From: a bacterium
GTDB taxonomy: Bacteria; ARS69
Direction: 5' to 3'
Length of the DNA stretch: 64,000 nucleotides
Assembly (NCBI GenBank): GCA_025774805.1
Contig: JALGZR010000023.1
Location: 35,154 to 99,153 of the forward strand
Shown here: one piece after another, positions 1-8,988 of the stretch
Layout of the letters: every line of letters starts with the position of its first letter
How positions within the stretch are numbered: position 1 is the stretch's first letter
Notes under the pieces: model-generated
What the model saw: only the letters and a program-made list of their open reading frames with translations
Told to the model about the DNA's origin: nothing
Database searches by the model: none
Program-made: the position numbers and the translations under genes

Positions 1-34
1 GTCGAGTATCGTCGATCCGACGAGCGAGCTCCTG

Positions 35-2014
35 ATGCAGATCACGCACGTCGAGTCGCGGATTCCCTGGAAGACGGTCGGGGTGTTTCTGCTGGCGCTT
101 CTCTGGCTGCCGACGCTCGGAGGAATGACGGCCCGGCTCGATCCGGCTCCCGGTCCGGAGAGCGCCTGGGACGGCGTGCGTCCGGGCCCGGAGGCGGCGT
201 GGATCGCCGATGTCTTCGAGGATCGCCCGCTCGCCTCCCATGAATCGGTGCACGTGCGCGCCGCCAGCCGTTGGATGTGGTCCGCCTTTGGAGTGGACCC
301 CGAGGCCGGGCGCCCGCTCGGTGCGACGGGTCGCCGGGCGGTCCGGGTTCCCGGCGCGGTCGCGTCTTTTCTATCCCTGCTGTTGCTCCTCGCGCTGGGC
401 CGCGCAATCGCGGGTGACGCCGGCGGGCTGCTGGCCGCGAGCCTGGGAGCGGTCGTCGCGCCGTGGACGCGCGTGGGGGGCAGCGCCCTGCCGCTGGCGG
501 TGGGGGAGATGCTCGCGCTCGCGGGCGTGTGGCGGGCGGTCGCGGTTCAGGCGCGGCACCGCGAGGTCGAGGTGCCGGGGATCAGCGCGATCCGGATCGG
601 GTTCGCCGGGATCCTGCTCGGGCTCGCGGTCCTCTGGTCGCCGGCGAACGGCGGGACGCTCGTCGCCACCGTTCTGTTCTGGCTCCTCCTCGCGTTGCTC
701 CGTACGAGCTCCGAGCGCACCACGCTTCCCGTCGAGAGGCCGGGGGCCACGGCGTTCTACGGAGTGGCCGGCATGGTCACGCTCGGGGGAGCGGCGGTCT
801 TGAGTGCCTGGGGAGTGGAGCGGCTGGCCGGAGGGACGGGACTGACGTTTCTCGCGGGGCCGCGGCTCGGGCTCGCGGACGGGAGCGCGCTGTGGGTCGA
901 TCTCTACCGGGGACTGCTCTCCCCCGGTCCGGTCACCGACCGGCTGGTGCTGGTCGCGATCCCGGTGCTCGTTCTGGTGCGGGTCGTCGAGTGGTGGGCC
1001 GGAAAGCCGTGGCGGGCCTCCGGTCTTCTTCCGTGGGTCTTTCTCGGGCTGTACGCGCTCGCCTTCCTCCGGGGCGCCGTCGACGTCGGCCGTCTGATCG
1101 TCCCGCTCACCGTGCCGCCGCTGTTCGTCCTCGGGATCGGGTGGCTCGTTCTGCGGGGACTTCGCCCGGGACGGGTGCACCGGCAGGAGTACAGCTTTCT
1201 CCTCGTCTGGTTGGGAATCGCTCTCGGGATGGTGCCCCTGCTGCCGGCCCGCGCGCTCGGGGATCCCCGGCTGGCCGCGTGCGTGATGCTGCTTCCCCCA
1301 CTTCTGATCATGGCCGGCCGCACCGCGAGGGCGATTTGGGAGATGAACGAGCACCTCTCGACGCGAGTGATCATCCTCCTTCTCTCCTATCTTCCCGTGT
1401 TCGCGTTCGTGGTCGCGGCGGTGGGGGACCTCGCCGGCTCCGGCTCCCTTCCCGGTGCGTTCGCGGCGACCTTTGACGCCCGGATTCCTCACATCGTGCT
1501 CGGGATCGTGGTCCTGGGGATCCTCTCCGAGCTCGTCACGGTGCGGCCCGACGTGGTGTCGGTCCGGCCCCTGCAGGCCTCGCGCACCCGGGGGCGGCGG
1601 GGGCGCCGCTCGGGAGAACGGGGCGGCGAGGAGCGGGCCGCCGGCACCAAGGGCGGTGGACGCGAGGGGGAAGGCGGCCGCCGGGGCGGCAGGGGCGAGG
1701 ACGATCGAAAGCGGGGGCGTGGCAAGAGGAGGAAGGGGGAGAAGCGAAAGGACCGCGGTGAGAAGCGAGAGCGCGAGCCAAAGGATGGCCGCGACAAGCG
1801 TCGGGACGAGGGGAAAGGCGAGCGCGACCGACGCCGCGACCGGAAGGAGGGCGACCGCGACCGACGCCGTGATCGCTCGAAGAAGGGCTCCCGACGGGAT
1901 CGCCGGAGCCGCGACCGGGACTCGGACCGGGATCGCCCGACACCCTCTTCCGGTCGGGGCAGACGGCGCGGCGGTGGCCGGCGGAGCGGAGGGGACGAAG
2001 GAAAGCGCACGTGA
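35..2014 (+). CDS. GT-C-like multi-spanning membrane protein with a long charged tail
   Basis: A 659-residue membrane protein whose first ~500 residues form about a dozen hydrophobic segments, the first at residues ~12-30. The segment RVPGAVASFLSLLLLLALGR followed by a Gly/Ala-rich helix resembles ArnT/PMT-type (GT39/GT83) lipid-linked sugar transferases. An acidic residue pair in the first large loop is not certain, so the enzymatic call is tentative. From residue ~515 to the end the chain is almost entirely Arg, Lys, Asp, Glu and Gly, with internal repeats such as GDRDRRRDR; it is probably disordered and cytoplasmic. The reading frame stays open to the window edge, so the true start may lie upstream of the ATG at 35. 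The next gene overlaps by 4 nt (GTGA), which implies co-translation. Confidence 0.6.
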   Translation: MQITHVESRIPWKTVGVFLLALLWLPTLGGMTARLDPAPGPESAWDGVRPGPEAAWIADVFEDRPLASHESVHVRAASRWMWSAFGVDPEAGRPLGATGRRAVRVPGAVASFLSLLLLLALGRAIAGDAGGLLAASLGAVVAPWTRVGGSALPLAVGEMLALAGVWRAVAVQARHREVEVPGISAIRIGFAGILLGLAVLWSPANGGTLVATVLFWLLLALLRTSSERTTLPVERPGATAFYGVAGMVTLGGAAVLSAWGVERLAGGTGLTFLAGPRLGLADGSALWVDLYRGLLSPGPVTDRLVLVAIPVLVLVRVVEWWAGKPWRASGLLPWVFLGLYALAFLRGAVDVGRLIVPLTVPPLFVLGIGWLVLRGLRPGRVHRQEYSFLLVWLGIALGMVPLLPARALGDPRLAACVMLLPPLLIMAGRTARAIWEMNEHLSTRVIILLLSYLPVFAFVVAAVGDLAGSGSLPGAFAATFDARIPHIVLGIVVLGILSELVTVRPDVVSVRPLQASRTRGRRGRRSGERGGEERAAGTKGGGREGEGGRRGGRGEDDRKRGRGKRRKGEKRKDRGEKREREPKDGRDKRRDEGKGERDRRRDRKEGDRDRRRDRSKKGSRRDRRSRDRDSDRDRPTPSSGRGRRRGGGRRSGGDEGKRT

Positions 2015-3399
2015 GTCGTCTCCCCCGCCGTCCGGGTGGACCTCGCGAGGTCTTCCTTCTCGCGTGGCCGGCCGTCGTCAACATGATGTCCATCACCCTC
2101 ATGGGGACGGCGGACACCTACTTCGTCGGAACGCTCGGCACCGCCCAGCAAGGGGCCGTCGGCTTCACGACGACCCTGATGTGGTCGGTCTTCTGCTTCT
2201 TCATCGGCACGCTCGAGATCGTGCAGACCTACGTGGCCCAGGCGACGGGCGCGGGGTCGCCGGAACGGGCCGCGCGGTGGGGAAGCTCCGGGTTGCACCT
2301 CGCGCTCGCCTTCTCGGTCGTGCCGCTGCCGCTCGCGCTCGCCGGCGAGTCGCTCTTCGCCGCGCTGGGCGTGGCTCCCGCCATGATCCCCTTCGCCGGG
2401 ACGTACTTCCGCATCCGGATCCTCGGGGCGGCGCCGATCTTCCTCTCGCGCATCGGCGACGGTTACTATCGGGGCCTCGGCGACACCGTGACCCCGATGA
2501 TCGTCGCGGGAATCGCGAACGTCCTGAACGTGATTCTCGACGCGCTGTGGATCCCCGGCGTTCCCGCGCTCGGCATCCCCTCGTTCGGAGTCGAGGGGGC
2601 GGCCTGGGCCACGATCGTCGCCACCTGCGTGCACACCGCGATCTACCTGGGACTGGCACGGCGCCGGAGGGCGCGCGGCGGTCCCGCTCCCCGGTATCGC
2701 GATCGCCTCGCTCCGGCCGATCAGCGCGAGCTGCTCCGCGTCGGCGCGCCGTCCGGTCTGCACTGGGCGGTCGACATCGCGGCGTGGACGCTGTTCACGG
2801 TCGCGGTCGCGCGGCTCGACGAGACACAGGCCGCCGCCAACGTGATCGGGCTGACGATCATTCGCGCTTCGTTCATGCCCGGCTTCGGCTTCAGTACCGC
2901 GGCCCAGACGCTCGTGGGTCAGTACCTCGGCGCGCGGGACGTCGCGTCCGCGCGGCGGTCGGGGTGGAACAGCACGTGGATCACGCTGGGCTACATGGGC
3001 GGTATGGGGCTGCTCTTTCTCCTCTTCCGCGAGACGCTCGTGGGGTTCTTCACCGACGACCCCGAGGTGATCCGGGTCGGCAGCCGGCTGCTGCTCTGGG
3101 GAGCGGCGTTCCAGATCGGCGACGGCCTGCAGCTCGTGATCGCGGGCGCCCTGCGCGGGGCCGGCGACACGCGCTTCGTCATGTGGACGGCCCTGGCCGG
3201 CTCGTGGGCGGTCTTCGCCCCGCTCACGTTCTGGCTCATGATCGTGCGGGGAATGGGCGCCGAGGCGGGATGGCTCGCGGTGAACGTCTGGGTCGCCGCG
3301 CTCGTAGTGCCGCTGATCGTCCGGTTCCGCGGCGACGCCTGGACGAAGGGCGGGATCAACCTCGAGCCGAGGCCGGTCCCGGAGGCGGAGGTGGCGTAG
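2011..3399 (+). CDS. MATE family multidrug/sodium antiporter
   Basis: A 462-residue, 12-helix transporter of the MATE (NorM/DinF-like) family, which exports cationic drugs or metabolites in exchange for Na+ or H+ at the inner membrane. Near the N-terminus GTADTYFVGTLGT is the typical first-helix signature. The two halves are related: GAGSPERAARWGSSG in the first half matches LGARDVASARRSGWNS in the second, as expected for the MATE internal duplication. Length fits the family (~450). The GTG start at 2011 overlaps the stop of the preceding membrane protein (GTGA), so the two are probably co-translated; exporting or flipping a product made by that neighbour is possible but unproven. Confidence 0.88.
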   Translation: MSRLPRRPGGPREVFLLAWPAVVNMMSITLMGTADTYFVGTLGTAQQGAVGFTTTLMWSVFCFFIGTLEIVQTYVAQATGAGSPERAARWGSSGLHLALAFSVVPLPLALAGESLFAALGVAPAMIPFAGTYFRIRILGAAPIFLSRIGDGYYRGLGDTVTPMIVAGIANVLNVILDALWIPGVPALGIPSFGVEGAAWATIVATCVHTAIYLGLARRRRARGGPAPRYRDRLAPADQRELLRVGAPSGLHWAVDIAAWTLFTVAVARLDETQAAANVIGLTIIRASFMPGFGFSTAAQTLVGQYLGARDVASARRSGWNSTWITLGYMGGMGLLFLLFRETLVGFFTDDPEVIRVGSRLLLWGAAFQIGDGLQLVIAGALRGAGDTRFVMWTALAGSWAVFAPLTFWLMIVRGMGAEAGWLAVNVWVAALVVPLIVRFRGDAWTKGGINLEPRPVPEAEVA

Positions 3400-3433
3400 G
3401 GCGGGCGCGAGGGATGTCGAGCAACGTCGCGCC
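3396..3433 (+). terminator. GC-rich hairpin after the MATE gene
   Basis: A perfect 7-bp inverted repeat (GGCGCGA at 3404-3410, TCGCGCC at 3427-3433) with a 16-nt loop starts 5 nt after the MATE stop codon. No T-tract follows, so it may be a transcript-stabilising hairpin or a degenerate GTAG-headed repeat rather than an efficient intrinsic terminator. The TAG stop itself lies in GTAGGGCGG, a 9-mer also found at the stop codon at 16533. Confidence 0.35.
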
Positions 3434-3760
3434 ACTTCGGCGTGCGTCCGATCTCGACCGAACGCCTTCTGACTCCACTTCGCTTCACCGAGACGCAGGA
3501 TTCCGGAGTCGAGGCTTCGGGACACGACATCCCCTTCGCTCTCCCTGCCGCGCCACCAGCGCATTCCGCCGACCGTCGGGCTACCCGATCACGCGAACTG
3601 CGGACCTCCGCGAGCTCGGGCGGACTGCCGTTCCCGGACAGACCGGATCAATGGTACGTCTGCGCCGGACCCGCGACTCTGACCGTGGAACTCGGGAAGC
3701 TTCGGCAGGCGGGCTCTGCCGACGGCAGACACGGGGCGAGAAGCGACGGTCCTCGAGATC
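3434..3760. other. Gene-free stretch
   Basis: Between the MATE hairpin and the promoter of the next gene no reading frame looks protein-like. The frames that are open have no recognisable domain, no plausible ribosome binding site and an odd composition. Confidence 0.5.
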
Positions 3761-3788
3761 TTGACACGGCATTCCGGGGGCGCATACT
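3761..3788 (+). promoter_or_regulatory. Sigma-70-like promoter for the ABC/TolC fusion gene
   Basis: A consensus -35 TTGACA (3761-3766) is followed after 16 nt by CATACT (3783-3788, four of six -10 positions). The transcript would have a leader of about 95 nt before the ATG at 3891. Confidence 0.55.
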
Positions 3789-3890
3789 GGTGGGCGATTT
3801 GCTCGAAGAGACAGAGCCCGCCTCTGGCATTTCGCAATGACGAAGCTGCGGGCGGTCCCCGCAATCGCGTGCCCCGCGCCAAGGGCATCT

Positions 3891-6284
3891 ATGAAGACCC
3901 CAGCCCGGATCTTCTGTGTCTTCCTACCGCTCACTCTCTTCTCGACCGTGACTGCTGCGCGAGAAGATCTTCCGACCGTCACCATCGGGGTCCTCTTGGA
4001 CGGTCCGTTGGCGCGCCTTCAGGAGGTCCCGGAGACCATCGAGCGTGAGATCACGAACCTGCTTTCGAGCGACTTCTCGGTCCGGATCCCGGCGCGGGAG
4101 CGGATCGAAGCCGACTGGACCGTGGCCGGGGTGACGAGCGGACTGGATCAGCTTCTCGCCGACCGCGAGGTGGACATGATCGTGGTTGTCGGATCTATCG
4201 GGACCCACGTCGCGACCCAGCGGGGAAGATTCGGCAAGCCGGTCGTCGCATTGCCCGTCTACCTGCCGCAGATCCAGGAGCTCGCCGCCCGGGAGGGAAG
4301 CGGAATCCGCAATCTTCACTTCCTCACGGTGACACAACGACCGGACATCGGGGTGCTCCGGGAGATCACGCCGTGCAGACGGGTCGCCGTGTTCATCGAA
4401 GGAGCCCTGGCGCGAGCGATTCCGGGGATCATCGACCGTATGGAGGAGGCCGCGAAGGAGTACGAGCTCTCTCTCCAGCTCATCGAGGTCGACACCACTA
4501 TCGAGCCCGCCCTCGAGGCTCTGGGTCCGGACGTGGAGGCCGTCTACGTTCTCCCCCTGCACCGCATTTCTCCGGCCGACTTCGGGCGTCTGGTGAGTGA
4601 GCTCCAAGCGCGGCAACTCCCGAGCTTTTCGTCGGTCGGGCGTCCCGAGGTGGATCTCGGGATCCTGGCCGGCCTCAAACCTCCCGATTTTCTGCGGTGG
4701 GTCGCGCGCAGGACGGCGCTGAACACGCAGCGGATCCTACAGGGGATCGATCCGCGTGAGATCCCCGTCGCGTTCTCGTCGCGGGAAGCGCTCTCGATCA
4801 ATATGGCGACGGCCCGGGCGATTGAGGTCTATCCCAAGTGGAAAGTCCTCACCGAGGCGGAGCTCGTGGAAGAGGACGTCCGCCGGGTGGGGCGGAAGAT
4901 CTCTCTGGAGGACGCGGTCCGCGAAGCGGTGGAGGTGAATCTCGAGCTTGCCGTGCGGGAGCGGGATTTGGCCGCCGGAGCGGAGGACGTTCGTCTCGCG
5001 ACCGCGAATCTCCTGCCGCAAATCGATGTCTCCGCAAACGGCGTGATCATCGATGAGGACCGAGCCGAGGCGAGCTTCGGCTCGGCGACCGAGAGGACCC
5101 TCACCGGGTCGGCGACGCTGACCCAGTTGCTTTACAGTGAGCCGGGATGGGCGAACCGTACGATCCAGAAGTCACTGCAGGAGGCGCGGGAGCTGGATCG
5201 CGACGCGCTCCGGCTCGACATCGCGTTCGACGCGGCCGTTACCTACCTTGACATCTTGAGGGCGAAGACGTTCGAGAGGATCCAGAGGGAGAACCTCGAT
5301 CTCACGCGGACGAATCTCGAGCTGGCCCGGGTCCGGGAGTCGATCGGGACCGCCACGCCGGGCGAGGTCTATCGCTGGGAGAACCAGATCGCGAATGCGC
5401 GGCAGGCGGTGATCGATGCCTCGGCCCAACGGAACCGGGCGGAGATCGAGCTGAACCGTCTTCTGCACCGGCCGCTCGAGGAGCCGTTTCGTACGACAGA
5501 TGCGTATCTGGAAGATCCCGTGCTCATGACCAGTCAGCGCGCGCTGTTCCGGTACATGGACAATCCGTGGGGCTTTCGCGTCTTCCGTCGCTTCATGGCG
5601 AAGGAAGCGTTGGAGTCAGCGCCCGAGCTTCGAGCGCTCGACGCGGCGGTCGCGGCCCAAGAGCGGGCGCTCGCGTCGGCTTCGCGCCGCTTCTGGATTC
5701 CGACGCTCGGCCTGCAAGTGAACGTGACCGAGACGATCGAGAGAGACGGCGCGGGCTCCGGGGAGTTCTCCGGCCTCGGGCTTCTCGATCTCCCGCGGGC
5801 CGACGACACGGACTGGTTCGTGGGGGTGAACCTCTCGTATCCGCTTTTCGAAGGGGGAGCGCGTTTCGCGGACAAGAAACAGGCGCAGGAGAACCTGGCC
5901 CGGATCGAGACCGAGCGCGAGGTAGTGGCGGAGCGCGTGGAGCAACGCGTACGGTCGGCGCTCCACGACATGGGAGCGTCGCTCGCGGGCATCGACCTCT
6001 CGAGTGACGCGGCCGAGGCGGCTCGCAAGAACTACGAGCTGGTGCTGGAGGCCTATCGTCGCGGGGCCATCTCGATCCTCGACCTACTGGATGCGCAGAA
6101 CGTGGCGCTGGTTTCGGACGAAGCGGCCGCCAATGCCGTGTACGCTTTCCTGATCGATCTGATGAGCGTGCAGCGAGCTGCGGGTCGCCTGGACTTCTTC
6201 TGCTCCGTGGAAGAGCGGCAGGCGTTCTTCGAACGGCTGGAGTCGTTCTTCAGGGAAGCCGGGGATGCTCCCGCGGGCAGATGA
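3891..6284 (+). CDS. ABC substrate-binding domain fused to TolC-family outer-membrane channel
   Basis: A 797-residue two-part protein. Residues ~1-20 are a signal peptide (FCVFLPLTLFSTVTAA). Residues ~25-310 resemble the ABC_sub_bind / BMP-like periplasmic fold: VDMIVVVGSIGTHVATQ, then GKPVVALPVY, and later an Ile/Leu-rich lobe with ALNTQRILQGIDP. From residue ~336 the protein becomes a TolC/outer-membrane efflux protein: KISLEDAVREAVEVNLEL, long amphipathic helices, YPLFEGGARFADKKQA, and AYRRGAISILDLLDAQN near the end, which is the classical TolC second repeat. An upstream ATG at 3837 is possible, but the ATG at 3891 yields a clean signal peptide. It has its own promoter and no RND pump or membrane-fusion partner nearby. 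It may couple ligand sensing to efflux, but this is inference. Confidence 0.82.
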   Translation: MKTPARIFCVFLPLTLFSTVTAAREDLPTVTIGVLLDGPLARLQEVPETIEREITNLLSSDFSVRIPARERIEADWTVAGVTSGLDQLLADREVDMIVVVGSIGTHVATQRGRFGKPVVALPVYLPQIQELAAREGSGIRNLHFLTVTQRPDIGVLREITPCRRVAVFIEGALARAIPGIIDRMEEAAKEYELSLQLIEVDTTIEPALEALGPDVEAVYVLPLHRISPADFGRLVSELQARQLPSFSSVGRPEVDLGILAGLKPPDFLRWVARRTALNTQRILQGIDPREIPVAFSSREALSINMATARAIEVYPKWKVLTEAELVEEDVRRVGRKISLEDAVREAVEVNLELAVRERDLAAGAEDVRLATANLLPQIDVSANGVIIDEDRAEASFGSATERTLTGSATLTQLLYSEPGWANRTIQKSLQEARELDRDALRLDIAFDAAVTYLDILRAKTFERIQRENLDLTRTNLELARVRESIGTATPGEVYRWENQIANARQAVIDASAQRNRAEIELNRLLHRPLEEPFRTTDAYLEDPVLMTSQRALFRYMDNPWGFRVFRRFMAKEALESAPELRALDAAVAAQERALASASRRFWIPTLGLQVNVTETIERDGAGSGEFSGLGLLDLPRADDTDWFVGVNLSYPLFEGGARFADKKQAQENLARIETEREVVAERVEQRVRSALHDMGASLAGIDLSSDAAEAARKNYELVLEAYRRGAISILDLLDAQNVALVSDEAAANAVYAFLIDLMSVQRAAGRLDFFCSVEERQAFFERLESFFREAGDAPAGR

Positions 6285-6427
6285 TCGGGACCACGCGCGG
6301 GGCAGTCACCGCGGGGGCGGGTGCGAGATCGAAGGCCCGGACTTCGATCTCCGAGGGCAGAATCTGTTGATTCCGTGCAAGAATCCGCCCGTCCTCGATT
6401 TCGGGGATGGCGGCCACGCGTTGGACT
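6285..6427. other. Spacer between the TolC fusion gene and the CHAD gene
   Basis: About 140 nt with a TGA in the CHAD reading frame at 6427-6429. The minus strand is open here and reads like a plausible peptide, but it runs through the whole CHAD gene in antisense and is treated as a shadow. Confidence 0.4.
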
Positions 6428-6441
6428 GAGGAGAGCACGTT

Positions 6442-8073
6442 CTGCATCCTACCCCACGATCGTACAGGATCGAGACCGAGGCGGCGGCGCAAGAGGTTCT
6501 GGCCCGTTTCCGGGCACGGTTCCGCACTCGGGACGAGGTCGACAGTCCCTCCGCCATCACGTACTACGACACGTTCGACTGGCGTCTCTACCGAAGGGGC
6601 GGTGTCCTCGCTCTCCAGCCCTCCGGAAACCGGTGGGATCTTTCGTGGGAATCGAGGGAGGGTCTGGTGCGCCACCGCCTCCGGGTTCCCGGGATTCCGG
6701 CCTTTTCCCGGGACCTGCCGGAGGGTCCGCTGCGAGAGGCCCTGACTCCGATGATCGAGATGCGCCGTCTGCTCCCCGTCGCGAGTGTCAGGCGGCAGGC
6801 GCGGAGTCTGGCCGTGCTCGATACGAACGGAAAGATCGTCACCCGACTCCGCGTGGACTGCCCCGCGGCCTCGCCGCCCGGTCGGCGGCGGCGGCGGCAA
6901 GCCATGTCTCCCCGCCTCACGATCATTCCGATCCGAGGATACGCACGGGCTTTTCGGGAGGCGCGCCGTTTCGCGGCGCGCGAGCTCGAGCTTCCGGAGT
7001 GCGATTCGCGGGAGATCGTGCTCGCCCTGGCGGCCCTCGGCCAGGTGGCGGGTCGATACTCGTCCAAACTCCGAATCGAGCTCGACGCGGGCATGCGCGC
7101 CGATTCGGCTGCAAAGACGATCCTCCGGGCGCTTCATGCGACGATCGTGGACAATGAGGACGGAACCCGCGCGAACCTGGATTCGGAGTTCCTCCACGAC
7201 TTTCGCGTGGCCGTCCGCCGAACGCGCTCCTGTCTGAGTCAGTTGAAGAGCCTCTTCCGGCCGAGGGGTTTGGGTAAGTTTCCAAAGGAGTTCGCCTGGC
7301 TCGCCCGTCTCACGGGCCCGACACGGGATCTCGACGTCTATCTGCTGAAGATGGAAGCCTATCGCAAGAGCCTTCCGAAGGCCGTACAGCGCGAGTTGGA
7401 GCCCCTCGAGGAGTTCCTCCGCGAACGGCAGGCGGTGGAGCACGAACGGCTCGCCACCGCGCTGGTATCGAAGCGGTATCGCGCGTTGATCCGGAACTGG
7501 AAGCGATTCATAGATACGGAGGTGGATGAGACGGAAGCCCCCGTCGACGCGAAGCGTCCGATCCTCGAAGTGGCCTCGGAGCGGATCGGCAAGTGCCATC
7601 GGCGAGTGATGAAACGGGGGAGGGCGATCGGGGCCGACGTGCCGGCCGAGAAGTTGCATCGGCTGCGGATCGAGTGCAAGAAACTCCGGTACCTCCTCGA
7701 GTTCTTCGCAAGCCTCTACGATCCTGCCACTCTCGGGGCACTCGTTCGAGAGCTCAAGCTCCTCCAGGACAACCTCGGTGACTTCAACGATCTCGAGGTG
7801 CAACAGGGCGCACTGCTGGACTTTGCGCACCAGATGCAGGAAGAGGGAAGCGCGACGGTCGAGATGTTGATGGCGATGGGACGTCTGCGAGAGCAATTGG
7901 AAGAGCGACAGGACGACGAACGGAAACGCTTCGCGAAGCGGTTTGCCCGGTTCTCGAGTCGGAAGAACCTGGCCCGCGTTCTGGAGTTGCTGCCCGCGAC
8001 CCCGGGTTCGCAAGTGGGCGCGGAGGCGGAGGATCCACCGGCTCCTCGAAGCGGGGAGGGCCGGGAATCATGA
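6442..8073 (+). CDS. CYTH-CHAD protein, probable CTG start
   Basis: A 543-residue polyphosphate-associated protein. The N-terminal ~150 residues are a CYTH-like (triphosphate tunnel) domain with YYDTFDWRLYRRG, the signature of CYTH domains attached to CHAD. From residue ~180 a CHAD domain follows, with conserved HDFRVAVRRTRS, GPTRDLDVYL, HRLRIECKKLRYLLEFF and LQDNLGDFNDLE; these His/Lys/Arg residues bind polyphosphate. The first ATG/GTG/TTG in frame is GTG 6667, which would cut off the CYTH strand, so translation must start earlier. CTG at 6442 has an ideal Shine-Dalgarno (GAGGAG 6428-6433, 8-nt spacing) and sits just after an in-frame stop. The gene overlaps the ParA-like gene by 4 nt (ATGA) and lies two genes upstream of ppk1. 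Confidence 0.82.
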   Translation: MHPTPRSYRIETEAAAQEVLARFRARFRTRDEVDSPSAITYYDTFDWRLYRRGGVLALQPSGNRWDLSWESREGLVRHRLRVPGIPAFSRDLPEGPLREALTPMIEMRRLLPVASVRRQARSLAVLDTNGKIVTRLRVDCPAASPPGRRRRRQAMSPRLTIIPIRGYARAFREARRFAARELELPECDSREIVLALAALGQVAGRYSSKLRIELDAGMRADSAAKTILRALHATIVDNEDGTRANLDSEFLHDFRVAVRRTRSCLSQLKSLFRPRGLGKFPKEFAWLARLTGPTRDLDVYLLKMEAYRKSLPKAVQRELEPLEEFLRERQAVEHERLATALVSKRYRALIRNWKRFIDTEVDETEAPVDAKRPILEVASERIGKCHRRVMKRGRAIGADVPAEKLHRLRIECKKLRYLLEFFASLYDPATLGALVRELKLLQDNLGDFNDLEVQQGALLDFAHQMQEEGSATVEMLMAMGRLREQLEERQDDERKRFAKRFARFSSRKNLARVLELLPATPGSQVGAEAEDPPAPRSGEGRES

Positions 8074-8843
8074 GAGTCCTCGCCACCTACAACATCAAGG
8101 GCGGGGTAGGGAAGACCGCCACCGCGGTCAATCTGGCGTATCTCTCGGCCAGGGAGGGGGCGCGCACCCTCGTGTGGGACCTCGATCCGCAGGGTGCCGC
8201 CACGTTCTACTTTCGCGTGAAGCCGAAGATGAAGGGCGGGTGGAAGCGTCTCGTTCGAGGCAGGAGCGACATCCGACGATCGATTCGCGGAACGGATTTC
8301 GGCGCCCTCGATCTCGTCCCGTCCGATTTTTCCTCGCGAAACTTGGATCTCTATCTCGACCGTTCGAAAAGGCCGTCGAAGCGGCTGGCGCGCCTCCTCA
8401 AACCGCTGGGGAAAGCCTACGATTTCGTCATTCTCGATTGCCCGCCGAGCATCTCGCTCGTCTCCGAGAGCATCTTCGGGGCGGCGGACGTCCTGCTGGT
8501 TCCGACGTTGCCGACGACCCTCTCGATCCGCGCCCACGAGCAGCTGCGAAACCACCTGTCGGACATGGGGCGCAACCGTCCGGCGCTTTTTCCTTTTCTC
8601 TGTCTCGTGGATCTTCGAAGATCTCTCCACCGGGAGATCTGCAAGCGGTTCCGAGATGAGGATCGCAACGTCCTCGAAGCCTGGATCCCTTACTCGAGCA
8701 CGGTGGAGCGGATGGGAGTCCATCGTGCCCCCCTCGGGACGTTCGCCGGAAAATCGCCTCCGGCTCTCGCGTACGAGCGCTTGTGGAACGAGATCCGAGC
8801 GAGGCTCTCCACCGGCGAAGCTGCGGCGGGGCGGGAATCTTGA
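8070..8843 (+). CDS. ParA/MinD-type P-loop ATPase of a polyphosphate cluster
   Basis: A 257-residue ATPase of the ParA/Soj family. A deviant Walker A motif KGGVGKTA lies at residues 10-17, a switch region DLDPQGAATFYF at ~41-52 and Walker B FVILDCPPS at ~123. Such proteins form nucleotide-dependent dimers that position cargo on the nucleoid. No ParB partner or centromere-like repeats are visible, so plasmid partition is unlikely. Its position between CHAD and polyphosphate kinase, with an ATGA overlap to CHAD, suggests it positions or segregates polyphosphate granules. This role is an inference from context. Confidence 0.85.
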   Translation: MRVLATYNIKGGVGKTATAVNLAYLSAREGARTLVWDLDPQGAATFYFRVKPKMKGGWKRLVRGRSDIRRSIRGTDFGALDLVPSDFSSRNLDLYLDRSKRPSKRLARLLKPLGKAYDFVILDCPPSISLVSESIFGAADVLLVPTLPTTLSIRAHEQLRNHLSDMGRNRPALFPFLCLVDLRRSLHREICKRFRDEDRNVLEAWIPYSSTVERMGVHRAPLGTFAGKSPPALAYERLWNEIRARLSTGEAAAGRES

Positions 8844-8929
8844 GGCGAACCGTCGTGTCTCAAGGCGGCCCTCCATTCCTCCCGTCTTTTCCGGCGTCCC
8901 GGAAGCACTCCTTGAACGTCCGTCCCGGG

Positions 8930-8935
8930 TATAAT
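8930..8935 (+). promoter_or_regulatory. -10 element upstream of ppk1
   Basis: A perfect TATAAT 54 nt before the ppk1 start. No good -35 lies at 16-18 nt (TTGAAC at 8912 is only 12 nt away), so it is a partial promoter call. It would allow ppk1 to be expressed apart from the CHAD-ParA pair. Confidence 0.4.
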
Positions 8936-8988
8936 GGGACGGCGCGGGGACGAAGGGGCCGGCGTCCGTCGGGCCGGAGGATCGGATC

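Noticed and set aside
3442..3840. 132-residue frame after the MATE gene
   Set aside because: No ribosome site, no domain, and it runs over the promoter of the next gene.
6250..8013. 587-residue minus-strand frame across the CHAD gene
   Set aside because: Exact antisense of a gene with clear CYTH-CHAD motifs; high GC leaves the opposite strand open.
8912..8935. TTGAAC plus TATAAT as a full promoter for ppk1
   Set aside because: The spacer is only 12 nt; only the -10 is kept as a partial call.
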